Shown in pieces: positions 46,116 to 56,117 of a stretch of 64,000 bases of DNA. This stretch comes from Pseudorhizobium endolithicum (GTDB lineage: Bacteria; Pseudomonadota; Alphaproteobacteria; Rhizobiales; Rhizobiaceae), in assembly GCF_902153245.2 (NCBI RefSeq), contig NZ_CABFWF030000018.1, positions 327,343-391,342 on the forward strand, in the 5' to 3' direction. The translations under genes were made by a program, and so were the position numbers. Within the stretch, counting starts at the first letter, position 1; each line of letters starts with the position of its first letter. Below the pieces are notes generated by a model. The model was given only the letters and a program-made list of their open reading frames with translations. It made no database searches and was not told where the DNA came from.

Positions 46116-46862
46116 TCAGTTGATATGACCGAGGCGAATGGCCTTGGCGATGGCCTGAATCCTGTTGACGGCATCGAGCTTCATCGTGGCCGAGCCCAGG
46201 TAGGCGTTCACGGTATGGACGGAGAGGCCCAGATTTTCGGCGATTTCCTCGCTGATCCGTCCATCGCCGGCCAGTTGCAGGCAGGCGATCTCCCGCTCGC
46301 TCAGGGTTTGGGCCGGCGCGCTCCGCCGCTCGTCGAGCGCGAGCAGGTCCGTCATGATCTGGCAACTGCGCAGATGCTGCTCCACGATCAGGTCGCTCGT
46401 GAGGCTGAGGGAGCTTGCGGTGAAGAGGACGTAGCCATTCCCCATGGCGCCGAGCCGGATGGGAAAGCCCAGTCCGGAGAACGGCAGCACGTCCGCCGGC
46501 AGATGATGGAGAAGAGGATTGAACTCCTGAGCCTCGATGAAGCTCATGTGATCCGACCCGGTCCAGGCCACCGGAAACAGCGAGGTCTCGATGTGGTCGA
46601 GCATCAGTTCGCCGTAGCTGCGAATCAGCATCTCGAGCTGTCCGCCGTCCTCCTGCCCCCAGTTTTCTATTTCGCAGACCAGCTTGCGGTTGCCCGGCAA
46701 CCCGCCACCGGAAATGCGCAGGAGCGCGAAGTTCCGCGCCCGCAACTGCTTCTGCATGGCCACCAACCTGGGAAAGATGTCGGCGCGGCTCGACGCTCTC
46801 TGAAGACGCAGATACTGGGCTGACGTCGAAGCCTCCGAGGACATGCCGCGCGTGGATCCCAT
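46116..46862 (-). CDS. visR: LuxR-family master motility regulator VisR
   Basis: This 248-aa regulator has an N-terminal effector-like domain and a C-terminal LuxR helix-turn-helix (LSEREIACLQLAGDGRISEE, NLGLSVHTVNAYLG). In S. meliloti VisN and VisR form a heterodimer at the top of the motility hierarchy and activate rem. ATG 46862 is used because it lies just after the visN stop; ATG 46910 would overlap visN. It ends 17 bases from the convergent gene at 45658. Confidence 0.92.
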   Translation of the reverse strand: MGSTRGMSSEASTSAQYLRLQRASSRADIFPRLVAMQKQLRARNFALLRISGGGLPGNRKLVCEIENWGQEDGGQLEMLIRSYGELMLDHIETSLFPVAWTGSDHMSFIEAQEFNPLLHHLPADVLPFSGLGFPIRLGAMGNGYVLFTASSLSLTSDLIVEQHLRSCQIMTDLLALDERRSAPAQTLSEREIACLQLAGDGRISEEIAENLGLSVHTVNAYLGSATMKLDAVNRIQAIAKAIRLGHIN

Positions 46863-46878
46863 GGATGCAGTGATTTCC

Positions 46879-47616
46879 CTAGACAAGATTGTTGCGCACC
46901 GCGTAGGCAATCGCCTCCGACCGGGTTTTCGTCCCCGTCTTCCGCATCACGCTTGTTATGTAGTTGTTGATCGTATTGCGGGATATCCCGAGGATCATGG
47001 CGATCTCATCGCTGGTCTTGCCTTCGGCGATCCAGAACAGGCATTCGAGCTCGCGTTCCGTCAGTTCGAAATCGCGCTCCGCCTTGTTGGACATCTGCTC
47101 GGACGAACTCGCCGCATAGGCGGCCAGGAGGCCGAGCTCCCGAAGACGTTCCTGCGACAGGATCAGGCCTTCGGTGAACAGCAACAGAAGCATGTAGCGC
47201 GTCCGGCCGACACACAGGCCGAGGGAACAGTATTGCCGGCTGATACTGCCCGGCACGATCACGTCATCGGGCAGGAGAGAGAAGCCGGGGGTGAACAGGG
47301 AGAGGCATTTCTCCAACTCGCTCGACTTCGCATAGTTGCTGGCAATTTCCGGCGCCACGCGCCGGACGAGATCGAATGGCCAGTCGGAGGATACGATGTA
47401 GTCAAGCCCCTGCTCCTGGATGAGATCGCAACGGGCCAGAAGGAAGTGGGCAGCGCCGACATAGTCCGAAAGAAGGTGCAGGGTTGCCGGAACATCATGC
47501 GACTGGACCGCTAGTGCGAGTTTTCGGACCAGTTGTTCTCGGGAGGGAGGTTCGGGCAACGCGTCGCCCTCGATCCGGGATGAGTCTGCAACTGCCCTCA
47601 TTCCAGAGAACTCCAT
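46879..47616 (-). CDS. visN: LuxR-family master motility regulator VisN
   Basis: This 245-aa partner of VisR has an N-terminal regulatory domain and a C-terminal helix-turn-helix (LTERELECLFWIAEGKTSDE, GISRNTINNYITSVMRKTG). ATG 47616 is preferred because GAAGG stands five bases upstream; a GTG at 47628 is possible. The 273-bp gap to fliF holds the fliF terminator and the visN promoter region. The TCRCRCAAG-N10-TA element seen at structural operons is absent there, which fits its place above them in the hierarchy. Confidence 0.93.
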   Translation of the reverse strand: MEFSGMRAVADSSRIEGDALPEPPSREQLVRKLALAVQSHDVPATLHLLSDYVGAAHFLLARCDLIQEQGLDYIVSSDWPFDLVRRVAPEIASNYAKSSELEKCLSLFTPGFSLLPDDVIVPGSISRQYCSLGLCVGRTRYMLLLLFTEGLILSQERLRELGLLAAYAASSSEQMSNKAERDFELTERELECLFWIAEGKTSDEIAMILGISRNTINNYITSVMRKTGTKTRSEAIAYAVRNNLV

Positions 47617-47831
47617 GTGCGCCTTCACCCCTCAGCAATCATGGCTGGCAAACCACATGAACGGTTTCGTCTCCAATTCTGCAGCGGTTTACTCCCATCG
47701 TCCGACGAATCACAGTCATTCTAGAAAAGACGGATCGAATTTCCACGCCCCAGGCGCGTCCCGATAGTGAGGCAGTCCGCAACTGTATGCAAGCCGGGCC
47801 ACGGTTTCCGCCAACCCTCGGGGATGCCTGA

Positions 47832-47862
47832 ATAAAAAAGGGCCGGCTCGAGAGCCGGCCCC
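47832..47862 (-). terminator. Rho-independent terminator after fliF
   Basis: GGGCCGGCTC / GAGCCGGCCC forms a 10-bp stem (47840-47860). On the minus strand it is followed by a T run (A's at 47834-47839). It lies 27 bases past the fliF stop and separates the che-fliF genes from visN. Confidence 0.9.
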
Positions 47863-47889
47863 AGCAGTAACAATGTCGTGAGAGCGGGA

Positions 47890-49569
47890 TCAGGCGGCCT
47901 GATCGACTGCCCATTTGCGGAGGATCTTGGCGGCGCGCTCTTCGCTGATCTCCACCATCCGCGCAAGACGCCGCTCCGGTCCTTCCTTGACCCGGCGGTT
48001 AAAGCCGCCATCGTCGTCGCCCATTCCCAACAGGTCGTCGGTGCTGTCGAAGCCGAAGTCCGCCCCGAAGCCCTCCATGAGCGACCCTCCGCCGGAGGCC
48101 GGCGAGAAGTCCGGCAGCTCAAGCCCGGCACTGTCGGCGGACAGTTCCGTCGAGGCCGTCGCGGCGCCGCCGACGGTGCGGACGAGCGGCCGAAGTCCGA
48201 GCCAGACCACCAGGAAGGCGACCACGACGAAGGCGAGCGAGTTGATGATGCCGCCCAGGTTGCGGCTGAGCACTTCGGTAACGCCGGGACCGGACGCGGC
48301 CTCTTCGAGAAGTTGCGACTCCAGGAAGTCCATCGCCGTCAGGGTAACCAGATCGCCGCGCTCCGGATTGAGGCCTGCAGCGGAGGTGACGATCTTCTGC
48401 ATTTCGGCCAGGTAGGCATCGATCTTCGCCTGATCGACGGGCTCGCCGACCATCTGCGCTATGCGCCCCCTGTTGACCACCACCGCGACCGACAGCTTCT
48501 CGATCTTGTAGCTGTTGCGTACGGTGGCGACCGTCTTGCTGTTGATCTCGTAGTTGGTCTGTTCTTCCTTCTTGTCGGACTGATCCGACGACTGCGGCCC
48601 ACCTGCCGCACCGGCCTCGGGTGCCGCCTGCGGCACGTTCTGCTCGACGGTGGCGGCAGAATCGTTCTGGCTCTGCTGCGAGCGCTGCTCTTCCTTGGTA
48701 ATGCGTACCGAGCGCTCCACGCGGGATTCAGGATCGTAGATCGTCTCCTGGATCTGCTGGCTGTCGGTGTTGAGGTTCGCGGTGACGCTGGAGCGGAAGT
48801 TGTCCATCCCGAGGAACGGGGCCAGCGCCTTGTCGATGTTGGTTTCGAGCTCCTGCTGGACCGACTGGACGATGTTGAGGGAGCGGTTGAGCTCGCTGTT
48901 TCCGTATTCGTCGCCGGCGGCGAGGAGCTGTCCGGTGGAATCGAGAACCGTCACGTCGTCGACTTCGAGACCGGGAACGGCCGAGGCGACGAGATGACGA
49001 ATGGACGAAGCGGCCTTGCGGCCGGTGCTTGTGCTGGCACGGATCATCACCGACGCCGTGGGCTTCTGCTCGCCGCGCCGGAAGTTGCCGACATCGGGCA
49101 TGACGATGTGCACCCTCGCCGCCGCCACGCCACTGATCTGCTGGATGGAACGGCCGATCTCGCCTTCCAGCGCACGTACGCGCGTGACTTCCTGCATGAA
49201 GGAGGTGAGCCCGAGGGAACCGACGTTGTCGAACAGTTCATAACCCGCATTGGCGCTGTTCGGCAGGCCGCGCTCGGCCAACAGAAGGCGCGCCTTGCCC
49301 GTCATCCCGACAGGTACCTGGATGCTTGTACCGTCCGTTCCGACGGCGAAATCCAGGCCCGCCTCGGCGAGAGCGATGCTAACCTGATTGAGATCGGTCG
49401 TCTCGAGCCCGACGTAGAGCGTCTCGTATGCGGGCTTGTTGACGTAGAAGGCTGCGGCAAGAACCAGAGCGACGGAAACGGCACCCACTCCCGCAAGGGC
49501 AATAAGCTTGGTCTGGCCCAGCTTGGCCAGATTATTGAAAACTTGAGAGAATTGAGCCAACAGATTCAT
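47890..49569 (-). CDS. fliF: MS-ring protein FliF
   Basis: This is the MS-ring subunit, 559 aa. It has two membrane spans, at about 25-47 (LIALAGVGAVSVALVLAAAF) and about 430-455 (INSLAFVVVAFLVVWLGLRP), with ring-building domains between. The C-terminal FliG-binding tail (PERRLARMVEISEERAAKIL) is intact. ATG 49569 matches the family start. It has its own putative promoter element (49619-49639) downstream of cheT and its own terminator. Confidence 0.96.
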   Translation of the reverse strand: MNLLAQFSQVFNNLAKLGQTKLIALAGVGAVSVALVLAAAFYVNKPAYETLYVGLETTDLNQVSIALAEAGLDFAVGTDGTSIQVPVGMTGKARLLLAERGLPNSANAGYELFDNVGSLGLTSFMQEVTRVRALEGEIGRSIQQISGVAAARVHIVMPDVGNFRRGEQKPTASVMIRASTSTGRKAASSIRHLVASAVPGLEVDDVTVLDSTGQLLAAGDEYGNSELNRSLNIVQSVQQELETNIDKALAPFLGMDNFRSSVTANLNTDSQQIQETIYDPESRVERSVRITKEEQRSQQSQNDSAATVEQNVPQAAPEAGAAGGPQSSDQSDKKEEQTNYEINSKTVATVRNSYKIEKLSVAVVVNRGRIAQMVGEPVDQAKIDAYLAEMQKIVTSAAGLNPERGDLVTLTAMDFLESQLLEEAASGPGVTEVLSRNLGGIINSLAFVVVAFLVVWLGLRPLVRTVGGAATASTELSADSAGLELPDFSPASGGGSLMEGFGADFGFDSTDDLLGMGDDDGGFNRRVKEGPERRLARMVEISEERAAKILRKWAVDQAA

Positions 49570-49618
49570 TCTGTTCCCACATCGCAAACTCGGATCAGGC
49601 TTATGCCCATGCCCACCC

Positions 49619-49639
49619 TATGCAACGAAGCTTGTGCGA
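49619..49639 (-). promoter_or_regulatory. Putative flagellar promoter element upstream of fliF
   Basis: On the minus strand this reads TCGCACAAG, ten bases, TA, with the hexamer TAGGGT. It lies 50 bases before the fliF start, in the 134-bp gap after cheT. Confidence 0.65.
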
Positions 49640-49703
49640 GCGTTTCCGGATTGTGATGTATGGCTGCCGGCTGGCGGTCAGAATCCCGTGGGAACGTACC
49701 GAC

Positions 49704-50093
49704 TCAGAAGAAGTCGAAGTCGCCCGCCGCCTTGCTCAAGGGTTGGCTGTGGCCATGGCGGACGCCGGTGGCAAGGGCCTTGTGCATATCTGCGAGCTTG
49801 ACGAGGCTGAGGGCGGTCGAGACGTCGACCATCCAGTCTTCGGGTATCGTGCCCGTGATCGTATCGACGAACTCCGCCAGTCCGCGCGTCTTCTGCACGG
49901 CCAGGTCTATGCCCTGCAGTACCTTGATGCTGTCGGGATGCTCCATGATGTTGGCACCGCCGAGTTCCAGCAACTGCGGCTCTACGCGCTCGATCAGATA
50001 GGCGACATCGTGCAGTTCCGAGACGAGGCGCATCAGGACCTCCGGAAGAGACTGTTCGAGGGAAGCGTCCAGCGGCTTCAAAGTGTCGGTCAT
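49704..50093 (-). CDS. cheT: Chemotaxis protein CheT
   Basis: This is a small helical protein of 129 aa encoded after cheD. It contains the DxxxQ motif DLAVQ at residues 63-67, the catalytic signature of CheZ-type CheY phosphatases. In S. meliloti, CheT has been reported to act in signal termination and adaptation. ATG 50093 is used; the longer frame overlaps the end of cheD. The C-terminal DFDFF could be a docking peptide, as in CheZ tails (inference). Confidence 0.85.
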   Translation of the reverse strand: MTDTLKPLDASLEQSLPEVLMRLVSELHDVAYLIERVEPQLLELGGANIMEHPDSIKVLQGIDLAVQKTRGLAEFVDTITGTIPEDWMVDVSTALSLVKLADMHKALATGVRHGHSQPLSKAAGDFDFF

Positions 50094-50121
50094 GGCTTTC
50101 CTCACGTCCCGGAGGGACTGA

Positions 50122-50673
50122 TCAAAAGAATTCAATAGAGCTCTCGACTGGCTTCGGCGTCCGAACCGGACGCTGCTCGAGAGCAACGGTCTTCTGCGTT
50201 TCGGCACCGGTGAGCGGGTATTGGCGAGCCCTTCCGCTTACCGGCCAGTATTCAAGTTTCCGCCCATGCTCTCCGCCCGTCGACGAACCGACAATCGGGA
50301 TTCCTTCGTCCTTCAGGAACTGTGCGGCGAAGGCAGCATTCTGCTCGCCGACATTGGAGAAGCTCGCAATGGTCTTGGCGCCCCCGAATATTTTCGCCTC
50401 CAATCGGTCACGGCGCGCACCGCGCTTCAACAGGCCGTTGATCAGCAGTTCCATCAGGTGGACGCCGTACCGCGTGGCATCGCCACCGGAGGACATCGCG
50501 TCGCTGGATCCGGGAAGGAGAAAATGATTCATGCCGCCGACACCGGCAACGGGGTCACGAAGGCAGGCAGCCACGCAGGAACCCAGGATCGTCGACAGGA
50601 CAACCTCCGGATCGTCGACGACCTTGTATTCGCCCTGGATGATGTGGACCCGCTTGGCGGCGGCCTCACTCAT
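50122..50673 (-). CDS. cheD: Chemoreceptor glutamine deamidase CheD
   Basis: This is a 183-aa enzyme that converts receptor glutamines to glutamates. The catalytic Cys33 is in [14 protein letters not shown] and the catalytic His is in [10 protein letters not shown]; both are intact. It overlaps cheY2 by four bases. Confidence 0.94.
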   Translation of the reverse strand: MSEAAAKRVHIIQGEYKVVDDPEVVLSTILGSCVAACLRDPVAGVGGMNHFLLPGSSDAMSSGGDATRYGVHLMELLINGLLKRGARRDRLEAKIFGGAKTIASFSNVGEQNAAFAAQFLKDEGIPIVGSSTGGEHGRKLEYWPVSGRARQYPLTGAETQKTVALEQRPVRTPKPVESSIEFF

Positions 50674-51059
50674 TTAAGCGCTCCGAACACTGCCTCGATC
50701 GCAGCCTTCATCTTCTCGATCGTGAACGGCTTCGCGAGAACGTTGTTGGCGCCAAGTTGCGCCGCCTTCTGAACCAGCGCGCGGTCACCCTGCGCGGTGA
50801 GGATGATAAAGGCGGCCTTCTTGGTGTTGGGGTTGCTTCGGACCGCCTGCAGCAGTCCGAGACCGTCCATCTTCGGCATGTTGAAGTCCGAGATCACCAG
50901 GTGATGCGGCTGCTCGTACATGATCTTCATGCCCTGCTCGCCATCGCCGGCGGCAGTGATCTGCTTGAAGCCCAGCTGTGTCAGGGCATCGCTGAGCAGC
51001 AGGCGGCTGGTAACCTGATCGTCGACGATCAGAACTTTGATCTTTTCAGCGAGTGACAT
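50670..51059 (-). CDS. cheY2: Response regulator CheY2 (motor control)
   Basis: This is a single receiver domain, 129 aa. The acidic pair Asp13-Asp14 (LIVDDQ), the phosphorylation site Asp58 ([12 protein letters not shown]), the Thr in ILTAQGD and the Lys in [10 protein letters not shown] are all present. In S. meliloti CheY2~P slows the motor at FliM, while CheY1 acts as a phosphate sink. Assignment as CheY2 follows its position between cheB and cheD. It abuts cheB, overlapping its start codon by one base. Confidence 0.92.
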   Translation of the reverse strand: MSLAEKIKVLIVDDQVTSRLLLSDALTQLGFKQITAAGDGEQGMKIMYEQPHHLVISDFNMPKMDGLGLLQAVRSNPNTKKAAFIILTAQGDRALVQKAAQLGANNVLAKPFTIEKMKAAIEAVFGALK

Positions 51060-52099
51060 TATTCGGTACCTTCTTTCCGGGCAGCAGTTAGTTTCAGAAT
51101 TTCCTCGCCGATGGAGCCGAGCGGCAGTTGCTGCTCGACGGCGCCAATCTCCTGGGCGACACGCGGCATTCCGTAGACCACGCAGGTCTTCTCGTTCTGG
51201 CCGATGGTCCGGGCGCCTGCCTTGCGCATCCTGAGCAGGCCTGATGCACCGTCTCGGCCCATCCCGGTGAGAATGACGCCGACGGCGTTGCGCCCTGCCA
51301 GAGACGCCACCGAGTCGAACAGTACGTCCACGGAAGGCCTGTGGCCGTTGACGGGCTCGCGCTCCATCAGGCGGCAGGAGGGCGCGGAGGGGTTGACGAC
51401 CTCGAGATGCCTTTCGCCGCCGGGGGCGAGATAGATCTTGCCGATCTCCAGCCGCGCCCCGTCGGTTGCCTCCTCCACGACCGGCGCACAGAGGCGGTTG
51501 AGCCGTTCTGCAAAGCTCTTCGTGAAGGTCGGGGGCATGTGCTGGGTGATCACCGTCGGCGGACAGTTTTTCGGAAACTTCTGCAGCACCGCGATCAGCG
51601 CCTCGACGCCACCGGTGGACGAGCCGATCGCGACGACCTTGCGGCCCACGCGATATTCGGCGGCAGGGGTGATGGCCGGGGCCGGCGGCGAAACGTGCCG
51701 GCGCAAGCCTGAACGAGCTGCCGCCTTGACCTTCTCGGCCAGATCCATGAACGGGCGGATGTCACCGGGCGCCGGCTTGCCGACGCAATCGAAGGCGCCG
51801 ATCTCCAGCGCCGCCAGGGTCGCATTCGCGCCGTGGTGGGTCATCGTCGAGACCATGATGACCGGCATCGGTCTGAGCCGCATGATCTTCTCGAGGAATT
51901 CGAGGCCGTTCATGTTCGGCATTTCGATGTCGAGCGTCACGACATCCGGATTGAGTTCCTTGATCGCCGCACGGGCCTCCAGGGCGTCGCCCGCCTGGCC
52001 GACGACGTTGACCTCCGGATCGGAGTTCAGGACGGCCGTGATGAGGCCCCGCATGGTGGGCGAATCGTCAACGACGAGAACACGTGCCGGTGCGCTCAT
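51059..52099 (-). CDS. cheB: Chemoreceptor methylesterase CheB
   Basis: This is a 346-aa adaptation enzyme with a receiver domain (Asp57 in [10 protein letters not shown]) and a C-terminal methylesterase domain. The catalytic Ser is in [11 protein letters not shown], the His in ITQHMPPTF and the Asp in [10 protein letters not shown]. It overlaps cheR by four bases. Confidence 0.96.
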   Translation of the reverse strand: MSAPARVLVVDDSPTMRGLITAVLNSDPEVNVVGQAGDALEARAAIKELNPDVVTLDIEMPNMNGLEFLEKIMRLRPMPVIMVSTMTHHGANATLAALEIGAFDCVGKPAPGDIRPFMDLAEKVKAAARSGLRRHVSPPAPAITPAAEYRVGRKVVAIGSSTGGVEALIAVLQKFPKNCPPTVITQHMPPTFTKSFAERLNRLCAPVVEEATDGARLEIGKIYLAPGGERHLEVVNPSAPSCRLMEREPVNGHRPSVDVLFDSVASLAGRNAVGVILTGMGRDGASGLLRMRKAGARTIGQNEKTCVVYGMPRVAQEIGAVEQQLPLGSIGEEILKLTAARKEGTE

Positions 52100-53004
52100 G
52101 TCCGCCTCCCCGTGCCCGCGCCCGTATACCGGTAGGTGGTGATGCCGATGTTGTCGAAGTGGTTCTTGGCGTCACCGGAAACCCGTTCGGAATGGCCGAT
52201 GTAGAGGTGGCCCCCTTCGGGAAGCAGGGCGGCGAAGCGCGACCAGATCTTCATCTGGGTCGGCTCGTCGAAGTAGATCACGACGTTGCGGCAGAAGATC
52301 ACGTCGAACTTGCCCTTGAATGGCCATTGGGCCATCAGGTTGAGTTCGTTGAACGTGATGAGCTTCTTCAGCCTTTCATCGACCTGGAACTTGCGGCGCC
52401 CGGCGACGTCCACCTCACGGAAATACTGCTTTCGCACCTGGGGCGATACGGTTTCGAGAGCGTTCTCGTCGTAGACCCCGGCCCGTGCCTGCGCGAGGAT
52501 CTTGGGATCGATGTCGGTCGCGAGGATCTTGAAGTCGTAGTCCGCCGCGTTCGGCAGCAGGGAGAGGACGGTGAGCGCGATCGAATAGGGTTCCTGCCCG
52601 TCGGAGCAGGCGGCAGACCAGATGCGCACGCGCCCGCCTGACTTCGCCCGGGCGATCAGGCCCGGAAGGACCTCGTCCCTCAGGTGCTCGAAATGGTGGT
52701 TTTCCCGGAAGAAACGGGTGAAATTCGTCGTCAGGTGCGACAGCATCTCCCGGCGCGCGGCTGCGCCTTCCGGCGAACCGACGAGGGCGCAGTATTCGCG
52801 AAATCCCTTCAGCCCCAGGGCGCGGATGTGCTTGGAGAGCCTCGAATAAACGAGCGAGGCCTTGGAATCGTTCAGATAGATTCCGGCATCCGAATAGATC
52901 ATTGCGGCAATTTCCGACAGATCACGGCGGGTCAGCGGATATTCGCCGCTTGCCATGATCTCGTCCGGTGACTGCCGGGCATCGACTGCGCCCATAGGCA
53001 TCAT
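52096..53004 (-). CDS. cheR: Chemoreceptor methyltransferase CheR
   Basis: This 302-aa SAM-dependent enzyme methylates receptor glutamates. The N-terminal helical domain includes [18 protein letters not shown], and the SAM site includes [18 protein letters not shown] and [14 protein letters not shown]. There is no C-terminal pentapeptide-tether TPR. ATG 53004 is used and the third codon is an alternative. Confidence 0.96.
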   Translation of the reverse strand: MMPMGAVDARQSPDEIMASGEYPLTRRDLSEIAAMIYSDAGIYLNDSKASLVYSRLSKHIRALGLKGFREYCALVGSPEGAAARREMLSHLTTNFTRFFRENHHFEHLRDEVLPGLIARAKSGGRVRIWSAACSDGQEPYSIALTVLSLLPNAADYDFKILATDIDPKILAQARAGVYDENALETVSPQVRKQYFREVDVAGRRKFQVDERLKKLITFNELNLMAQWPFKGKFDVIFCRNVVIYFDEPTQMKIWSRFAALLPEGGHLYIGHSERVSGDAKNHFDNIGITTYRYTGAGTGRRT

Positions 53005-53468
53005 GCAGCTTCACTTTCCGTTTCGGGGAAGAGACTGTCGAGTTCGATCATGCAGATCATCCGCTTGTCGATCGCGAGTATCCCTCGGGCATACTGTTTC
53101 TCCAGGTCCGAAGACACCTCCGGCACCGGCTGGATATTATCCTCGGTAATCGTAAGGATATCGGAAACGGCCTCGACCAGAAGGCCGACGACGCGGCTCT
53201 TCACCTGCGCCACGATGATGACGTGACGGGCCGAGGGCTCGGCCTCTTTCATTCCCAGCCTTGCCGAAAGATCGACGATCGGAAGCACGGCGCCGCGGAG
53301 GTTGATGACGCCCATCACGTAAGGCGGCGCATGCGGCAACGGAGTGGCCTGCGTCCAGCCCCGTATTTCCCGCACCGACATGATGTTCACACAGAACTCC
53401 TGATCGCCAATGCGAAACGCGATCAGTTCACGACTTCCTTGGAGCGTGTTTTTCACGGCATACGACAT
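53001..53468 (-). CDS. cheW: Chemotaxis coupling protein CheW
   Basis: This is a 155-aa CheW domain protein linking receptors to CheA. The family motifs LIAFRIGDQEFCVNIMSVRE and VMGVINLRGAVLPIVDLSAR are intact. It lies four bases after cheA and overlaps cheR. Confidence 0.96.
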   Translation of the reverse strand: MSYAVKNTLQGSRELIAFRIGDQEFCVNIMSVREIRGWTQATPLPHAPPYVMGVINLRGAVLPIVDLSARLGMKEAEPSARHVIIVAQVKSRVVGLLVEAVSDILTITEDNIQPVPEVSSDLEKQYARGILAIDKRMICMIELDSLFPETESEAA

Positions 53469-53472
53469 ACAA

Positions 53473-55719
53473 TCAACCCGTGGCGGCTAGTGACATTTCC
53501 GGTTTGAGGGACTGGCCGCGCGACGCCGCCACCACGGCATCGACGTCCAGGATGAGAGCGACGCGGCCATCGCCCAGAATGGTTGCCGCAGCGATGCCGG
53601 GTACGTGCGTGTAGTTGGCCTCGAGCGACTTGATGACCACCTGGCGCTGTCCCTGGATCGCGTCGACCATGAGCGCCCGCTGCCCGCCACCTTCCGACTC
53701 GACGAGAAGGGCCACACCTTCGACCGGGTTGGCCTGGCTGGACCGGAAGTTGAGGATGCGGCCGACATCGACCAGCGGGCAGAAGGAGTTGCGGATCGAG
53801 ATCAGGCGCTGGTTCGCGCCGAAGGAATGAATGGAGGATGCCTCCGGCTGCAGCGTCTCGACGATCGCCGTCAGCGGTACGACAAGGGTTTGTCCGGCAA
53901 CCGTCACCACCATGCCGTCGAGGACTGCGAGCGTCAGCGGCAGGCTCATCGTGAAGGTCGAGCCGTGGCCCGGCCGGGACGAGATCGAGATGCGGCCGCC
54001 CAGCGCCTGAATGGAGCGCTTGACCACGTCCATGCCGACGCCGCGGCCGGAGATGTCGGAGATCTTGTCAGCCGTCGAGAAACCCGGAGCGAAGATCAGG
54101 TTGTCGATCTCCTCGTCGGTCAGGTTGGCGTCGGCCGCGATCAGATCATTGTCGATCGCCTTCTGGCGAACGCGCTCGCGATTGATGCCGGCGCCGTCGT
54201 CCACCAGTTCGATGACGATGCGGCCCGAGCGATGCTTTGCGGTCAGCTTGATCGTGCCTTCCGGATCCTTGCCGGCAGCCTCACGCTTTTCGGGCGTCTC
54301 GATGCCGTGGTCGACGGCGTTGCGGATCATGTGCGTGAGCGGCTCGGCCAGCTTGTCGATGACCGTCTTGTCGACTTCCGTGTTCTCGCCTTCCGTCACG
54401 AGGCGGATCGACTTTCCGACCATGTCGGCGACTTCGCGGACGATGCGCGACATGCGCTGGAAGACCGGCTTAACCGGCTGCGCGCGGATCGCCATGACCG
54501 AATCCTGGATCTCGCGGGTGAGCTGCTGGAGCTCTTCGAGGCCCATGTTGATGGAGGAGGTCCCGGTCGTGTCGTTCTCGATGACGCTCTGGGAGAGCAT
54601 CGCCTGGTTGATGACGAGCTCGCCGACGAGGTTGATCAGGCGGTCGACGCGGTCGAGATCGACGCGGATCGTCTGGCCGGCAGCAGCGGCGGCGGCGGCA
54701 TTTTGGGCTGCGGCGGTAGCCGAGGCGGAGGCAGCGGCCGCTTCCTTCTTTTCCACGCGAGCGGCAGCGGCGGCCATCTTGGAGACGGAGGTGGCGGTTT
54801 CGGCCGCGGCCACGACTTCGGAGGCCGCCGCATTGGCGGGAGGAGCCGCCTCCGAAGCTGCATCTCCCTCATCCAGCGCCGCGAGGTCGAACGGCACGGG
54901 GATCATCGGCAGCTCATCGTCGGTGGCAGATGCTTCCTGCGCCTTGATCTCAAGATCGCAATCCCACTCGGCGAACTCGAACACGGCGCGGATATCGTCC
55001 TCCGACTTGGCCGTGGTGAGCTGAATGGTCCAGCCGAAATAGGCCTCCTCCGGGTCCATCTTGTCGAATTCGGGAAGGGAACCGGCATCACAGTTGATGC
55101 TCATTTCGCCGATACGGGACAGGTCGCGCAGCAGAAGAGCCGCCTCGTTGCCCTTCGTATACAGCTCGCGGCGCGGGCGGAAGGAGATCTCGTATGTCTG
55201 GCCATCCTCGGCAGCCTCGCCCTCGTCGAAGGAATCGAAGGAGAAGGGGATGGGCTGGAAACCACCGTCATCGGTGGGTGCGGGCGCTGCCGGGGCCAAA
55301 ACCGGGTCGGACGCCTTCGCAGCCGGGGCGGGCACTTCGCCATTCGCCAGTGCCTCGAGTTCCTTTACGAGGGACCGGCTGCGGGCCTCGTCCACATAGC
55401 CGCCGTCACGCGCCGCATTGGTCAGGTCTGCCAGAACATCGGCCGACTTCAGCATGACCTTCAGGACGTCCTGCGTCGGCTCCAGCCTGTTGGAGCGGAC
55501 GCAATCCAGCGTCGTCTCGAACACGTGCGCGAATGCCACGAGATCATCCAGGCCGAATGCACCGGCACCGCCCTTGATGGAATGAACGGCGCGGAAGACG
55601 GCATTCACCGTCTCGGGATCGCGATCTCCGTCGTTGAGCTTCAGAAGCCCCGATTCCAGTTCCGCGAGCTGCTCCTCGCACTCCTGGAAGAAGATCTCTT
55701 TAATTTCGTTCATGTCCAT
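53473..55719 (-). CDS. cheA: Chemotaxis histidine kinase CheA
   Basis: This is a 748-aa kinase. P1 has the phosphorylated His46 (AVHSIKGGAGAFGLD). A P2-like region lies at about 170-280, then an Ala-rich linker. P3 is the dimerisation domain (DRVDRLINLVGELVINQAML). P4 carries the N box HMIRNAVDHGIETPEKR and the G boxes DDGAGINRERV and GRGVGMDVVKRSI. P5 is the CheW-like domain. It phosphorylates CheY1, CheY2 and CheB. The long Ala/Val/Glu linker before P3 (about residues 280-335) is unusual only in composition. Confidence 0.97.
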   Translation of the reverse strand: MDMNEIKEIFFQECEEQLAELESGLLKLNDGDRDPETVNAVFRAVHSIKGGAGAFGLDDLVAFAHVFETTLDCVRSNRLEPTQDVLKVMLKSADVLADLTNAARDGGYVDEARSRSLVKELEALANGEVPAPAAKASDPVLAPAAPAPTDDGGFQPIPFSFDSFDEGEAAEDGQTYEISFRPRRELYTKGNEAALLLRDLSRIGEMSINCDAGSLPEFDKMDPEEAYFGWTIQLTTAKSEDDIRAVFEFAEWDCDLEIKAQEASATDDELPMIPVPFDLAALDEGDAASEAAPPANAAASEVVAAAETATSVSKMAAAAARVEKKEAAAASASATAAAQNAAAAAAAGQTIRVDLDRVDRLINLVGELVINQAMLSQSVIENDTTGTSSINMGLEELQQLTREIQDSVMAIRAQPVKPVFQRMSRIVREVADMVGKSIRLVTEGENTEVDKTVIDKLAEPLTHMIRNAVDHGIETPEKREAAGKDPEGTIKLTAKHRSGRIVIELVDDGAGINRERVRQKAIDNDLIAADANLTDEEIDNLIFAPGFSTADKISDISGRGVGMDVVKRSIQALGGRISISSRPGHGSTFTMSLPLTLAVLDGMVVTVAGQTLVVPLTAIVETLQPEASSIHSFGANQRLISIRNSFCPLVDVGRILNFRSSQANPVEGVALLVESEGGGQRALMVDAIQGQRQVVIKSLEANYTHVPGIAAATILGDGRVALILDVDAVVAASRGQSLKPEMSLAATG

Positions 55720-55747
55720 CGGAGGAAATCCTGATCAGGCTGTTGTT

Positions 55748-56113
55748 TCAGGCTGTGACGCGCTCGATCGCATCGATGAGCTTGGCCGGGTCGAACGGCT
55801 TTACGATCCAACCCGTGGCGCCGGCCTGGCGGGCACGGTTCTTCTTGTCCGCGTCGCTCTCGGTCGTCAGAACGAGGATCGGAACGGCACGGTACTTCTC
55901 GTTGCGGCGCACACCCTCGATGAAGCCAAAACCGTCGAGGCGCGGCATGTTGATGTCGGTGACGATGACATCCGGGTTTGCATCTTCCAGGACTTCCAGC
56001 CCCTCGACCCCGTCCTCGGCCTGGACCGTTTCGAAGCCGGCATTGTTGAGCGTTACAAGGAGCATGTTCCGGATCGTCCGGGAATCATCCACCGTCAGCA
56101 CTTTCTTCTTCAT
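55748..56113 (-). CDS. cheY1: Response regulator CheY1 (phosphate sink)
   Basis: This is a 121-aa receiver domain with Asp9-Asp10 (LTVDDS), Asp53 (VIVTDINMPRLDG), Thr in VLTTESD and Lys in VKPFDPAKL. By S. meliloti precedent it drains phosphate from CheY2~P through CheA, with help from CheS. It lies four bases after cheS. Confidence 0.92.
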   Translation of the reverse strand: MKKKVLTVDDSRTIRNMLLVTLNNAGFETVQAEDGVEGLEVLEDANPDVIVTDINMPRLDGFGFIEGVRRNEKYRAVPILVLTTESDADKKNRARQAGATGWIVKPFDPAKLIDAIERVTA

Positions 56114-56117
56114 GATT

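Noticed and set aside
47878-49656. Plus-strand open frame of about 590 codons opposite fliF
   Set aside because: It is an antisense shadow; composition is atypical, there is no domain, and it runs across the fliF terminator and promoter.
53605-55734. Very long plus-strand open frame (about 709 codons) opposite cheA
   Set aside because: It is the antisense shadow of cheA in high-GC DNA. The product is Arg/Asp/His-rich without domains, and the cheA frame has complete kinase motifs.
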